Assembly: GCF_008698235.1 (NCBI RefSeq)
Contig: NZ_PEBH01000001.1
Location: 411,617 to 475,616 of the forward strand
Length of the DNA stretch: 64,000 nt
Source of the DNA: Bifidobacterium rousetti
GTDB taxonomy: Bacteria; Actinomycetota; Actinomycetes; Actinomycetales; Bifidobacteriaceae
Reading direction: 5' to 3'
Shown: in pieces, positions 36,833 through 47,403 of the stretch
How positions within the stretch are numbered: the first letter of the stretch is position 1
Layout: every line of letters starts with the position of its first letter
The notes under the pieces: generated by a model
Database searches by the model: none
What the model was told of the DNA's origin: nothing
Seen by the model: only the letters and a program-made list of their open reading frames with translations
Made by a program: the position numbers and the translations under genes

Positions 36833-36868
36833 CCGTGACGCGCGTCCCACCTTGCTTGCGTGTCACGG
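36833..36868 (+). terminator. Hairpin with T-run upstream of glgC
   Basis: ccgtgacgcgc (36833-36843) pairs with gcgtgtcacgg (36858-36868) with one mismatch, followed by ttttt. It can terminate the SpoU gene transcript, 134 bp after its stop, and isolates glgC. Confidence 0.65.
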
Positions 36869-36975
36869 TTTTTGTGCAATCATTGTCATTGTGAAGCCGC
36901 GGCAAGGATGCTCGGCTACGACCCCCGAGCGGCGTCGAAGGACGCTGGTGTTGTCTGAGAGGAGCAACGTAGACA

Positions 36976-38223
36976 ATGGCCAAGAACAAGCAGAAGATTT
37001 TGTCGATCGTGTTGGCGGGCGGCGAGGGAACCCGCCTCATGCCCCTGACCCGCGACCGCGCGAAGCCGGCCGTCCCGTTCGGCGGCGTGTTCCGTCTCAT
37101 CGACTTCCCGCTGTCCAACCTGGTGAACTCCGACTACCGCCACATCGTCGTGCTCACCCAGTACAAGTCCCACTCGCTGGACCGCCACATCTCCCAGATG
37201 TGGCGCTTCTCCTCGCTGCTGGGCAACTACGTCTCCCCCGTCCCGGCGCAGCAGCGCCTCGGCAAGCACTGGTACCTCGGCTCCGCCGACGCCATCTACC
37301 AGACCATCAACATCATCGAGGACGTCCAGCCCGACATCGTCGTGATCGTCGGCGCCGACCACGTCTACCGCATGGACTTCGGCCAGATGGTCCAGCAGCA
37401 CATCGAGTCGGGCGCCGAGTTCACCGTGGCCGGCATCCGCCAGCCGATCGAGCAGTCGAAGCAGTTCGGCGTGATCGACGTGGACCCGGAGCACCCGAAC
37501 CAGATCAAGAGCTTCCTCGAGAAGCCGGACACCTGCGCCGGCCTGCCGGACGACCCGAACTCCTTCCTCGCATCGATGGGCAACTACGTGGCCAACACCG
37601 ACGCCCTGTTCGACGCGCTCGCCAAGGACGAGAAGAACGAGAACACGAAGCACGACATGGGCGGCGACATCGCCCCGTACTTCGCCTCGCGCGGCGAGGC
37701 CGGCGTGTACGACTTCAACACGAACGAGATCCCCGGCGCCACGCCGACCGACCACGCCTACTGGCGCGACGTCGGTACGATCAAGCAGTTCTACGACGCG
37801 CACATGGATCTGATCGCCTATGTGCCCGAGTTCAACCTGTACAACCAGGCGTGGCCGATCTACACGAACTCCGGCACGTTGCCGCCGGCCAAGTTCGTGC
37901 ACGCGGGCCGCGACCGTCTCGGTCACGCGACCGATTCGATCGTCTCCCCCGGCGTGATCGTCTCCGGCGGCGAGGTGCACCACTCCGTGCTCTCCCCCAA
38001 CGTGCGCATCCACTCGTGGGCGCAGGTCGTCGACTCCGTGCTGTTCGACGGCGTGATCATCAACCGTCGCGCCCGCGTGTACAAGGCGATCCTCGACAAG
38101 AACGTGGTCCTGACGGAGAACTCCACGGTCGGCATCGACACCGAGCACGATCTCGCTCGTGGCTTCACGGTCACCCCGGAGGGCATCACCGTGGTGCCGA
38201 AGGGCACGATCGTCGACGACTGA
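36976..38223 (+). CDS. glgC: Glucose-1-phosphate adenylyltransferase
   Basis: 415 residues. Makes ADP-glucose for glycogen synthesis. The nucleotidyltransferase domain begins [20 protein letters not shown], then [69 protein letters not shown] and [15 protein letters not shown]. The C-terminal left-handed beta-helix has [18 protein letters not shown] repeats and the allosteric region. Sugar-phosphate activation is expected from the family. The ATG follows gagaggagcaacgtagaca. It is monocistronic, closed by a very strong hairpin at 38234-38286. Confidence 0.97.
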   Translation: MAKNKQKILSIVLAGGEGTRLMPLTRDRAKPAVPFGGVFRLIDFPLSNLVNSDYRHIVVLTQYKSHSLDRHISQMWRFSSLLGNYVSPVPAQQRLGKHWYLGSADAIYQTINIIEDVQPDIVVIVGADHVYRMDFGQMVQQHIESGAEFTVAGIRQPIEQSKQFGVIDVDPEHPNQIKSFLEKPDTCAGLPDDPNSFLASMGNYVANTDALFDALAKDEKNENTKHDMGGDIAPYFASRGEAGVYDFNTNEIPGATPTDHAYWRDVGTIKQFYDAHMDLIAYVPEFNLYNQAWPIYTNSGTLPPAKFVHAGRDRLGHATDSIVSPGVIVSGGEVHHSVLSPNVRIHSWAQVVDSVLFDGVIINRRARVYKAILDKNVVLTENSTVGIDTEHDLARGFTVTPEGITVVPKGTIVDD

Positions 38224-38233
38224 TCTCTCGACG

Positions 38234-38286
38234 CGAATATGAATGAAGGCTCCCCTCTTCGTGAGGGGAGCCTTCATTCATATTCG
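38234..38286. terminator. Perfect 24-bp bidirectional terminator hairpin
   Basis: Arms at 38234-38257 and 38263-38286 are exact complements around a 5-nt loop (ttcgt). It lies between the convergent glgC and sufT-like genes and can serve both. The outer part (gaatatgaatgaa) is AT-rich, so each strand gives a U-containing tail. Confidence 0.85.
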
Positions 38287-38341
38287 TCACATTTGTCGTA
38301 TTCGCGTGCGTTCCGCGGAAGCCCATCGGAACGCCGGCGGA

Positions 38342-38944
38342 TCAGTACGTCGGCATGTTCTCGAAGTTGAAGCCGAGCGCCGCCAGCTGTTCGCGGCCCT
38401 CCGGGGTGATCTTGTCCATCGTCCAGCGCGGCTGCCACGTCCAGTCGATGCGGAACTCCTCGACGAGGCCGGCCAGGGTGCTGGCGCATTCGTCCTCGAT
38501 GAGGTCGGTGAGCGGGCAGGCGGGCGTGGTCAGGGTCATCGTGATGATGGCGCGGCCCTGATCGTCGATCTCGATGCCGTAGACCAGACCCAGATCGATG
38601 ACGTCGATGCCGAGCTCCGGGTCGATGACCTGATGCAGGGCCTCACGCACGTCCTCGGCGGTGGCGCGGCCGATGTCGTCGACGAACTTCAGCGGGATGT
38701 CGCTGTCATCGTGGTCGTGATCGCCGTCATGGCAGCATTCGCTCTGCTTGTGGCGTCCGCACGCGCACATGTCGTCGCCCGCGGCCTCGTCCGCCGATTC
38801 GACGGGAGCGGGATGCCCGTTCGGGAACCCCTTGGCCAGGGCTGGGTTGGCCATCACGCGACGGGCGGCCTCCTCATCCTGCAGGACGCCGTTGACCGCG
38901 TCGAACACGGTCGGCTGCGGTTCGGGCACCAGATTATCGCTCAT
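38342..38944 (-). CDS. SufT-like metal-sulfur cluster assembly factor with Cys/His-rich insert
   Basis: 200 residues. The C-terminal MIP18/DUF59 domain (about residues 95-200) has AEDVREALHQVIDPELGIDV, IDLGLVYGIEI and TLTTPACPLTDLIEDE, typical of SufT/PaaD-type factors that mature Fe-S proteins. The N-terminal 90 residues are not part of that domain and contain a Cys/His/Asp cluster at residues 60-80 (C60, C62, H65, C70, C71, H72, H76, H78). The start at 38944 was chosen for the preceding tctggagtgatt; an upstream ATG at 38980 lacks a ribosome site. It is the last gene of the SUF operon, 54 bp after sufU. Confidence 0.88.
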   Translation of the reverse strand: MSDNLVPEPQPTVFDAVNGVLQDEEAARRVMANPALAKGFPNGHPAPVESADEAAGDDMCACGRHKQSECCHDGDHDHDDSDIPLKFVDDIGRATAEDVREALHQVIDPELGIDVIDLGLVYGIEIDDQGRAIITMTLTTPACPLTDLIEDECASTLAGLVEEFRIDWTWQPRWTMDKITPEGREQLAALGFNFENMPTY

Positions 38945-38998
38945 AATCACTCCAGATTCCTCGGAAAGATACGTGGTCAACTCTACGCTTGACGCCGG

Positions 38999-39559
38999 TC
39001 AGGCGTTCCCGTTCGTGTTCTTGGCGGCCAGGGCCTTCGCGATGGAGTCCTTGAGGCCCTCCCATGCGAGCAGCGCGCACTTGATGCGCATCGGGTACTT
39101 GGACACGCCTTGGAACACGACGCCGTCGCCGAGGCTCTCCTCTGCCGCCTCGTCGCCCAGACCCTTGCCGCGCGACTCCATGAGCTTGTGGAAGGTGTGC
39201 TCGAGCTCCATCGCCTTGTCGACGGTCTGCCCGTCGACGAGATCGACCATGACGGACAGGCTGGCCTGCGAGATGGAGCAGCCCTGGCCATCCCACACGA
39301 CGCGCCTGATGGTGTACGGCTCCTGATCGGAGACCTCGACGTGCACGGTCGCCTCGTCGCCGCAGGTCGGATTGAACTGGTGGGATTCGCCCGGCGTGCA
39401 GTATTCATGCGTGGCCCTGACGACGGTGTCGCCGGAGGCGCCCTCCTTCGTCACGTCCACGGCGAAGTGCTCCTTGCCGTGCGGGTTCTTCGCCGCTTCC
39501 AGGATGACCTCCTGATACATCTGTTCGAGGTCGTCGCCGCTCATTCCGTAATCGTTCAT
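38999..39559 (-). CDS. sufU: Fe-S cluster sulfur-transfer scaffold SufU
   Basis: 186 residues. Zinc-dependent sulfur-transfer protein that takes persulfide from SufS and passes it to SufBCD. The metal ligands are in NPTCGDEATV (Cys, Asp), GQGCSISQASLSVM (Cys) and RIKCALLAW (Cys). The 18-residue insertion between ligands typical of SufU as against IscU is visible in MESRGKGLGDEAAEE. The start at 39559 follows gaggagatt; MSGDD at 39544 is a less supported alternative. It lies 49 bp downstream of sufS. Confidence 0.93.
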   Translation of the reverse strand: MNDYGMSGDDLEQMYQEVILEAAKNPHGKEHFAVDVTKEGASGDTVVRATHEYCTPGESHQFNPTCGDEATVHVEVSDQEPYTIRRVVWDGQGCSISQASLSVMVDLVDGQTVDKAMELEHTFHKLMESRGKGLGDEAAEESLGDGVVFQGVSKYPMRIKCALLAWEGLKDSIAKALAAKNTNGNA

Positions 39560-39608
39560 AATCTCCTCAATATAGCGCCCTCCCCGCGACGGGGAGGGCG
39601 TGAATCGC

Positions 39609-40880
39609 TCAGACGCCGAAGAACTTCCTGATGCCCTTGGCGGCCTCGACGAGCGCCTGCGCGTCCTCGACCGTGTTGTACACGCCGGACGAGGCGCGGT
39701 TCGAGGCGTACAGCCCGAAGTGGCGGTGCACAGGCTGCGCGCAATGGTGGCCGACGCGGATGGCGATGCCCTGCGCGTCGATGTACTGGCCGACATCGTG
39801 CGGGTGCACGCCCTTGACGTCGAACGCGACGGTGCCGATGCGGTCCACGTTCTCGCGCGGGCCCAGGATGCGGATGCCGTCGATGTCGCCGAGCTTGAGC
39901 AGTTCGGCGGCGATGGTGCGCTCGTGCGCCTCGATGTTCTCTAGTCCCACCTTCATCATCCATTCGGCGGCGACGCCCGCGGCCACGACCTGCGCGACCG
40001 GCTGGGTGCCCGCCTCGAAGCGCGCCGGTGGCTCCATGTACTGGGCCGGCTGGTCCATCCACGCGAGCTCGACCATCGAACCGCCGAAGCTGGCCGGCGG
40101 CAGCGCCTCGAGCAGTTCGCGACGGCCGTAGAGGAAGCCGACGCCGGTGGGGCCGTACATCTTGTGCGCGCTCCATGCGGCGAAGTCCACGTCAAGGGCG
40201 TGGAAGTCGACCTTGAGGTGCGGCACGGACTGGCATGCGTCGAGGATGAAGATCGCGCCGACCTCGTGCGCGCGGGCGATGATCGGGGCGATGTCGGTGA
40301 TCGCGCCGGTGGTGTTGCCCACGTGCGTGACGGCCACGACCTTGGTGCGTTCGGTGATGACCTCGTCGAGGTTGTCGGTGCGCACGCGCCCGTCCTCGGT
40401 CAGGTCAAGCCACTTGAACGTGGCGCCGGTGCGGTAGGCGAGCTCCTGGAACGGCAGCAGCACGGAGTGGTGCTCGGCCTTGGAGACGACGATCTCGTCG
40501 CCGGGCTGCAGGGCGAAGCGCTTCGCGGCCTGGCCCCCACGGCCGAGCGAGGCGTTGCCGAACGCGGTGGCCAGAAGATTCAGACCCGCGGTCGCGCCCG
40601 CGGTGACGACGATCTCCTCCTCGCCCTCGGCCGCGTTCGCGCCGACCAGCTTCGCGATCTTGGCGCGGGCGTCCTCGAACGCCATCGTGCTGCGCGCCGC
40701 CAGTTCGTGCGCGCCGCGGTGCACGCCGGCGTTGATCGTGCGGTAGAACTCGCTCTCCGCGTCGATCACGCATTGCGGCTTCTGCGAGGTGGCCGCCGAA
40801 TCGAGGTACACGAGCGGATGCCCGTGGATCTCCTGGTTGAGGATCGGGAACTCGTCCCGAATGCTTGCGAAGTCTGTCAT
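39609..40880 (-). CDS. sufS: Cysteine desulfurase SufS
   Basis: 423 residues. PLP-dependent group II cysteine desulfurase supplying sulfane sulfur. YLDSAATSQKP is the N-terminal motif; KAEHHSVLLPFQ binds the cofactor ring; LDACQSVPHLKVD and WSAHKMYGPTGVGFLYG contain the Schiff-base lysine; RVGHHCAQPVHRHFG carries the catalytic cysteine. The ATG at 40880 is preceded by ctagggggaaac. A longer open frame to 41159 overlaps sufC out of frame and is not coding. Neighbours sufC and sufU make its SUF role clear. Confidence 0.95.
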   Translation of the reverse strand: MTDFASIRDEFPILNQEIHGHPLVYLDSAATSQKPQCVIDAESEFYRTINAGVHRGAHELAARSTMAFEDARAKIAKLVGANAAEGEEEIVVTAGATAGLNLLATAFGNASLGRGGQAAKRFALQPGDEIVVSKAEHHSVLLPFQELAYRTGATFKWLDLTEDGRVRTDNLDEVITERTKVVAVTHVGNTTGAITDIAPIIARAHEVGAIFILDACQSVPHLKVDFHALDVDFAAWSAHKMYGPTGVGFLYGRRELLEALPPASFGGSMVELAWMDQPAQYMEPPARFEAGTQPVAQVVAAGVAAEWMMKVGLENIEAHERTIAAELLKLGDIDGIRILGPRENVDRIGTVAFDVKGVHPHDVGQYIDAQGIAIRVGHHCAQPVHRHFGLYASNRASSGVYNTVEDAQALVEAAKGIRKFFGV

Positions 40881-40893
40881 GTTTCCCCCTAGC

Positions 40894-41682
40894 TCAGGCG
40901 AGCGCCGATTCGGAGTCCGCGCCCTCCGGCAGGTACTCGTCGTAGCCGTGCTCCTCGAGGTAGTCGGCAAGCTCCGGGCCGCCGGTCTTGACGAAGTGGC
41001 CGTCGGCGAAGACGTGCACGATGTCCGGCTTGATGTACTTGAGGATGCGCGTGTAGTGCGTGACCATGAGGATGCCGAGGTCGGTGTTCTCCTTGGCGCG
41101 GTTGACGCCTTCGGACACGATGCGCAGCGCGTCGACGTCGAGGCCGGAGTCGGTCTCATCCATGATCGCGAACTTCGGCTTGAGCAGCTCCAGCTGGAGC
41201 ACCTCGGCGCGCTTCTTCTCGCCGCCGGAGAAGCCGTCGTTGACGGAGCGGGACGCGAACTTCGGGTCCATGCGCAGGCGCTTCATCGCCTCGCCGAGCT
41301 CCTTGGCCCACGTGCGGATGGCCGGCGCCTTGCCGTCGATCTCGGTCTTCGCGGTGCGCAGGAAGTTGGTCATGGAGACGCCCGGCACCTCGACCGGGTA
41401 CTGCATGGCGAGGAACAGGCCCTCCTTCGCGCGCAGGTCCGGGGTCTGCTTGAGGATGTCGACGCCGTCGAGCAGCGCCTCGCCGGAGTCGACCTCGTAC
41501 TTGGGGTGTCCGGCGAGCGTGTAGGCGAGCGTGGACTTGCCGGAGCCGTTGGGGCCCATGATCGCGTGGGTCTCGCCCGAGTGGACGGTGAGGTTCACGC
41601 CTTTGAGGATCTGCTTGCGACCCTCCTTGGTCTCCACGGACGCGTACAGGTCCTTGATTTCGAGGGTGTGCTGTCCAGCCAT
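40894..41682 (-). CDS. sufC: SUF system ATPase SufC
   Basis: 262 residues. ABC-type ATPase energising the SufB-SufC2-SufD scaffold. Walker A is GPNGSGKSTLAYTLAG, signature FSGGEKKRAEVLQ and Walker B FAIMDETDSGLDVDAL, the DETDSGLD variant being characteristic of SufC. YPVEVPGVSMTNFLR is also a SufC hallmark. The spacing to sufD is 3 bp, indicating coupling. No membrane partner is expected. Confidence 0.97.
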   Translation of the reverse strand: MAGQHTLEIKDLYASVETKEGRKQILKGVNLTVHSGETHAIMGPNGSGKSTLAYTLAGHPKYEVDSGEALLDGVDILKQTPDLRAKEGLFLAMQYPVEVPGVSMTNFLRTAKTEIDGKAPAIRTWAKELGEAMKRLRMDPKFASRSVNDGFSGGEKKRAEVLQLELLKPKFAIMDETDSGLDVDALRIVSEGVNRAKENTDLGILMVTHYTRILKYIKPDIVHVFADGHFVKTGGPELADYLEEHGYDEYLPEGADSESALA

Positions 41683-41685
41683 CGT

Positions 41686-42915
41686 TTACTTGTCCTCCAA
41701 TACGGCTTGCATGGCGTCGCTTTCTCCTCGTGCGAGACGCCGGTCGATTACGTCCATCAGGTGTTCGGAAATGTAGGGCACGCCGATCTCCTCGACGAGT
41801 TCGCCGAAGAAGCCGCGCACGACGAGCTTGCGCGCGTCGGTCTCGCTGATGCCTCGCGATTCGAGGTAGAACAGCTCCTCGTCGTCGAAGCGGCCCACGG
41901 AGCTGGCGTGGCCGGCGCCGATGATGTTGCCGTTCTCGATCTCGAGGTTCGGCTCGGAGTCCGCGATGGCGCCCGGGGTGAGCACCAGGTTGCGGTTGAG
42001 CTCGTAGGAGTCGGTGCCGGGGGCGGTCGGCTGAATGAGCGCGTTGCCGACCCATGTGGAGTGCGCGTCCTTGCCGTCGAGCGCGCCCTTGTAGACGACG
42101 CGGGACTTGCATTCGGGCTCGTTGTGGACCACCATCGTGCGGTGTTCGATGTGCTCGCCCGGATCGACGAAGTAGATGCCGAGCATGTTGAGGTCGCCCT
42201 GCTCGCCGCCGAAGTCCTGATCCATGCGGATGCGCACCACGTCGCCGCCGAGCGTGACGACGGAATGGCGCAGGGACGCGCCCTCGCCCACGTGGATGCG
42301 CTGGTTGGCGACGTGCTTGGAGCCCTTCGCCCATTCCTGCACGAACGTGGTGGACACGTGCGAGTTCCTGCCGGTGGTGATCTCCACGCCCTCGGCGAGA
42401 CGCGCGAGACCATGGTGCTCGACGATGACGTCGGCGTGGGTGTTCTCGGCCGCCGCGATGACGAGATGCAGCGCGTCAAGGTCGGCGCCCTGGCCGTTCA
42501 CGTCGATGAGCACCGGCTGGGCGATCTCGCCGTTGAGCTCGATGATCGTCGCGGTGCGTCCGGAGTTCCATTCGACGACGGAGGCGCGGTCGTTCGGCTT
42601 GGACACCGTGCCGGACAGGCCCTCGCCGAGCGGCACCTGGCTGATGCGCACGCGCTCGGGGTCGACGGCGGTGCCGTCGGTGTGGCTCACGGCGATGGTC
42701 GTCTCGCCGCTCGGGGCGAACACGTCGAAGAACTCGCCGATGCGCCCGAGCGGGGTGTAGCGCCAGTCCTCCTGCTTGTTCGTCGGCATCGCGAAGTCGG
42801 CCACGTCGAAGGAACGGGGCTCCTTGTCGGCGCTGGACGGCATCGCCGCCGGGATCGCGTACGGATCGTTCGGGTCCGCGACCGGGATAGTGATTTCAGT
42901 GTTGTTCTGCGCCAT
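41686..42915 (-). CDS. sufD: Fe-S cluster assembly protein SufD
   Basis: 409 residues. Scaffold partner of SufB with a right-handed beta-helix core. YFVDPGEHIEHRTMVVHNEP, SRVVYKGALDGKDAHSTW, LNRNLVLTPGAIADSEPNLE, and AGHASSVGRFDDEELFYLES mark the family's C-terminal core, including the conserved histidine region. GISETDARKLVVRGFFGELV follows. The ATG is 5 bp downstream of sufB. Part of sufB-D-C-S-U. Confidence 0.95.
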   Translation of the reverse strand: MAQNNTEITIPVADPNDPYAIPAAMPSSADKEPRSFDVADFAMPTNKQEDWRYTPLGRIGEFFDVFAPSGETTIAVSHTDGTAVDPERVRISQVPLGEGLSGTVSKPNDRASVVEWNSGRTATIIELNGEIAQPVLIDVNGQGADLDALHLVIAAAENTHADVIVEHHGLARLAEGVEITTGRNSHVSTTFVQEWAKGSKHVANQRIHVGEGASLRHSVVTLGGDVVRIRMDQDFGGEQGDLNMLGIYFVDPGEHIEHRTMVVHNEPECKSRVVYKGALDGKDAHSTWVGNALIQPTAPGTDSYELNRNLVLTPGAIADSEPNLEIENGNIIGAGHASSVGRFDDEELFYLESRGISETDARKLVVRGFFGELVEEIGVPYISEHLMDVIDRRLARGESDAMQAVLEDK

Positions 42916-42920
42916 GGGAA

Positions 42921-44438
<1,518 letters not shown>

Positions 44439-44590
44439 CGTTCGAAAGTTCCTACGCAAACCTAGCAGAAGCCCAACCGGAACTCCATTCCGACGCCGCA
44501 TGTCGGCTAAGCGCGCAACGTGTGATTCCTCACTTGATGTAGGCGACGGTCGCCGCGGGGTCATAATGGTATCAGGACGAAGGGGCTGTC

Positions 44591-45293
44591 ATGGCGATAC
44601 CGAGGAACGAATGGCGTGTGGGGCTGGTCGATGACGACGCATTAACGTTGGCGGCGTTGCGCTCGCTGATCGATGCAAAGCTTGGCGCGGACGGCATATC
44701 GGTCGCATGGGCTGTCCGTTCCGGAGGCGAGGCGGTCGACATGTGCGTCGACCGGAGATCACGTCCGGATGCGGTACTGGTGGACATGAGCATGGACGAA
44801 GTGGATGGCGCGATGACGCTGCGTCGCATCCGACATTTCTCCGATCGGATCGTGCTACTCGCGATGACCTCGCACTCGTTGAACAGGTATCGGGACCAAG
44901 CGCGGTTCAGCGGCGCGCAGGCACTGCTCGACAAGGCCGATTTCGCCGGTCTGGCACGATGTCTACGCAATTGCGCCGCCGAAAGACCGTACGTGCAAGA
45001 CGGATTTCCCATGCCCTTCCACAGTATCACTATCACCGAGAACCCGATCTCGGCAACCAGTCGGGTGACCCGCATCGGGGGACGAACGCCGTGGCATGGT
45101 TCCATTGTCGGCAAGGGAGACCGAGGTCATGGATTGGACCATCGAGGGACTGACCGCGAAGGAGGTCGCCGAGAAGATGGCCCTCTCCGAGCCAACGGTG
45201 AAGACGCACATCCGCCACGCCATCGACAAACTACAGGTGCGCAACAAGTTTCAGGCCATCCGCGTCTGGTCCGAAATGAGGAGGAACGGATGA
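44591..45293 (+). pseudogene. NarL-type response regulator, frameshifted
   Basis: The receiver domain is intact: acidic pocket VDDD (14-16), phospho-acceptor Asp65 in AVLVDMSMDE, Thr93 and Lys115. The LuxR-type HTH domain (LSARETEVMDWTIEGLTAKE and AEKMALSEPTVKTHIRHAID) is in the next frame, at about 45099-45290. The two frames would join correctly if the G5 tract at 45077-45081 had four Gs; translation would then run TRIGDERRGMVPLSARETEV. As it stands the receiver frame misses the HTH and continues in frame through the downstream kinase to 46528. The ATG follows gaaggggctgtc. Expected partner of the kinase (overlap ATGA at 45290). Sequencing error is possible. Confidence 0.85.
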
Positions 45294-46528
45294 GGAACCC
45301 CCTCCTCGATATGGCCGATCGTAATTGGAGACGATGGCTCAGGGACGGCACCGTATTCGCGGCGATGGCGCACCCTTATCGTGCGATGATGATCATCGTC
45401 GCCTCCATGTGCACGATGGCATCCTTTTTCGCGTATGGCTCGTACTCGACTCCACAGATAACCGCCACGCTCATTCATATAGGTCTTCTGGCATGCATGT
45501 ATCGGCATCCTGTGCCGTGCAGCTATGCGATCATCATCACGTCGATCACGACCCATGTCATTCCTGATATTGAATTCATAGTACAGCCGTGGAACCTCTG
45601 GCTTGCGATGGGGATTCTCGGATACGGGAGGCATCTGCGGATTGCCGCATCGCTGATCGTTGCACAGACCGCCATTATGGCGGTCGGCGTCGGGGAAGGG
45701 CTTCAACTGACCTCTTGGAACTTCCCCGGGGTACTGACGTTCAATCTCTCCTGTCTCATCGCCGCGATCATCGGTTATGCGCTAACGGAGCATCAAACGG
45801 CCGAGAGGCTGCGACGCGAAGCGCAGGAAAGAGAACAACTTGAGAATGAGCAACGGCATCTACGTCGCGACATGATGCTGGCGAGCCGGATTCACGATTC
45901 GACCACCCGCGGACTGGCTCTCATCTCGCTGTTGGCCGAGCAGTGCGCTCAGGAGGATAATGGCGGCGGATCGGCGGAGAAGATCAGGCTCATCGGGTCG
46001 ACAGCTCGCTCCACATTACGTGACGTCCGAATGGTGATCGACATCCTGAACCGGGAGGAACCGAGTGGCCCATCGGAGGGACATGACATCGCGCATGTCA
46101 CACAATTCGGACAATCAATGGGGCACATGCTCAGGCATCTTCTCGACGACAACGACGCCCGCATGTCGGCCATCGGGATATACGGTGCAAGCATCGTCGA
46201 ATCGCCGTCGGAGATCGCGGCATCGGCCATTGCCCCGGAATTGCTTCAGGAGATCACGGATCTCATCGGCCAGATATACACCAATATCATCGTTCATGGC
46301 GAGCATGGCGTGGATGCCTATCATGTCCGCATCGAACTCACGGATACAACACTGCACATTCGTGAATCCAACATCATCGGTCACACCGACGACCATCTTC
46401 ATCTGGGCAGGGGGCTGTCTATGCACGCCAGACGCATCAAGCGTCTGGGCGGCGACATCGTCATGAATTCCGAAGACGGGGTATGGATTTTATATACATT
46501 TTTACCTCTGCAACCTCTGCAATATTAA
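45290..46528 (+). CDS. Sensor histidine kinase, HisKA_3 type
   Basis: 412 residues. Five or so membrane segments between residues 25 and 165 with short loops, so it probably senses at or in the membrane. The dimerisation/phosphorylation helix has SRIHDSTTRGLALISLLAEQ with His202. A HATPase domain ends the protein, with N box IYTNIIVHG and G box HLGRGLSMHARRIKRLGGDI. The ATG overlaps the regulator stop (ATGA), so translation is coupled. Lacking a stop between them in this frame, the upstream receiver frame reads through into the kinase (645 codons from 44591). Its cognate targets may be the neighbouring secreted protein and TraX genes (inference from position). Confidence 0.85.
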   Translation: MRNPLLDMADRNWRRWLRDGTVFAAMAHPYRAMMIIVASMCTMASFFAYGSYSTPQITATLIHIGLLACMYRHPVPCSYAIIITSITTHVIPDIEFIVQPWNLWLAMGILGYGRHLRIAASLIVAQTAIMAVGVGEGLQLTSWNFPGVLTFNLSCLIAAIIGYALTEHQTAERLRREAQEREQLENEQRHLRRDMMLASRIHDSTTRGLALISLLAEQCAQEDNGGGSAEKIRLIGSTARSTLRDVRMVIDILNREEPSGPSEGHDIAHVTQFGQSMGHMLRHLLDDNDARMSAIGIYGASIVESPSEIAASAIAPELLQEITDLIGQIYTNIIVHGEHGVDAYHVRIELTDTTLHIRESNIIGHTDDHLHLGRGLSMHARRIKRLGGDIVMNSEDGVWILYTFLPLQPLQY

Positions 46529-46835
46529 GAATGTAAATAGCAAAGCCACTGTAACCAATGTGGGCATCTGTTCCACATCAGACAATATCCAGTGACTGGC
46601 CGATACTCAATAAACATGTATTTACACCCCATGTCTGCATTTCCGATTACAGCCCAAGGACTGGAAATGATTGTAACGATAAGAAATACGGATAAACTTT
46701 TCATATAAGCGCCAATCTGACTAGTCGTATAGTATCCGATTACAAATTAATAGATCTTTAGTAAAAATCATCTTTTAGATGACCCGAATCCATCTTTCGA
46801 TAATATATGACATATACCCAGAGGAAAGGAATGCA
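46529..46835. other. AT-rich non-coding stretch
   Basis: 307 bp with base composition clearly lower in GC than the flanks, without a supported gene. It contains TATA-like runs (tatagtatccgatt at about 46730) that could serve as promoter elements for the secreted protein gene, and a weak hairpin tcatc-tttta-gatga at 46769-46783. The composition suggests acquired DNA. Confidence 0.5.
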
Positions 46836-47324
46836 ATGACGCATCTAAATAAAAAAATAATCGTACTGGTCTACATTGCTATATTTCTTAGTTTCGGTGG
46901 AACTAATACAGCTTATGCCGACAATCCCGCTGAAAACCATATCGATATATCACAACCACTCACACCAACAGCGTCAACAGGTATCAATAGCATGAGCCTC
47001 CCTACCCAAGAATGGAGTATTCCATCAAAAGGGCGTTACAAGTTTAGCGGTTGGGGCGAAACAAGCTATATGCATACAAATTATCTATTCACGGGAAAAA
47101 GTTCTTATTACGTCTGGGCAAATAATACTGGATCCGTAGGAATTACGGTCAGGGCTCGTAAACGCAGCATCCTCCTCGGAGATTCTGATTTGAAAACCGT
47201 TTCAATAAGACCTGGAGATTCTTATGGATTTTGGGTTACTGGAAGAGCGACAGGAGATAAAATCTACCTCAGATTCTATAGAACACAGAACGATCGATAT
47301 TCCTTCGATGGATATATAGAGTAG
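46836..47324 (+). CDS. Small secreted orphan protein, AT-rich
   Basis: 162 residues; not recognised. A Lys-rich start (THLNKK) and a hydrophobic core (IIVLVYIAIFLSFGG) end in an AxA-type site, NTAYADNP, so it is exported by Sec and released. The mature part of about 135 residues has many Tyr, Trp, Gly and Ser residues and no cysteine, repeat or known enzyme motif; a beta-rich fold is likely. gaggaaaggaatgca precedes the ATG. The upstream in-frame ATG at 46779 has no ribosome site. Low GC and codon use unlike its neighbours (many ATA, AAA, AGA codons) indicate transfer. It follows the two-component genes by 307 bp. Confidence 0.7.
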   Translation: MTHLNKKIIVLVYIAIFLSFGGTNTAYADNPAENHIDISQPLTPTASTGINSMSLPTQEWSIPSKGRYKFSGWGETSYMHTNYLFTGKSSYYVWANNTGSVGITVRARKRSILLGDSDLKTVSIRPGDSYGFWVTGRATGDKIYLRFYRTQNDRYSFDGYIE

Positions 47325-47403
47325 CAATTCAGCAATATATCAAGCTAATTGAGTGGGTTTCAACAGTATAAACGATGAGCCCACTCTGCCATACTTTTAA
47401 AAT

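Noticed and set aside
45077..45081. G5 tract as a proven phase-variation locus
   Set aside because: Five Gs is short for a contingency tract. It is kept only as a hypothesis in the findings.
46558..46695. 45-codon open frame in the AT-rich spacer, possible small peptide
   Set aside because: It has no ribosome site, no signal or leader motif, and a length expected by chance.
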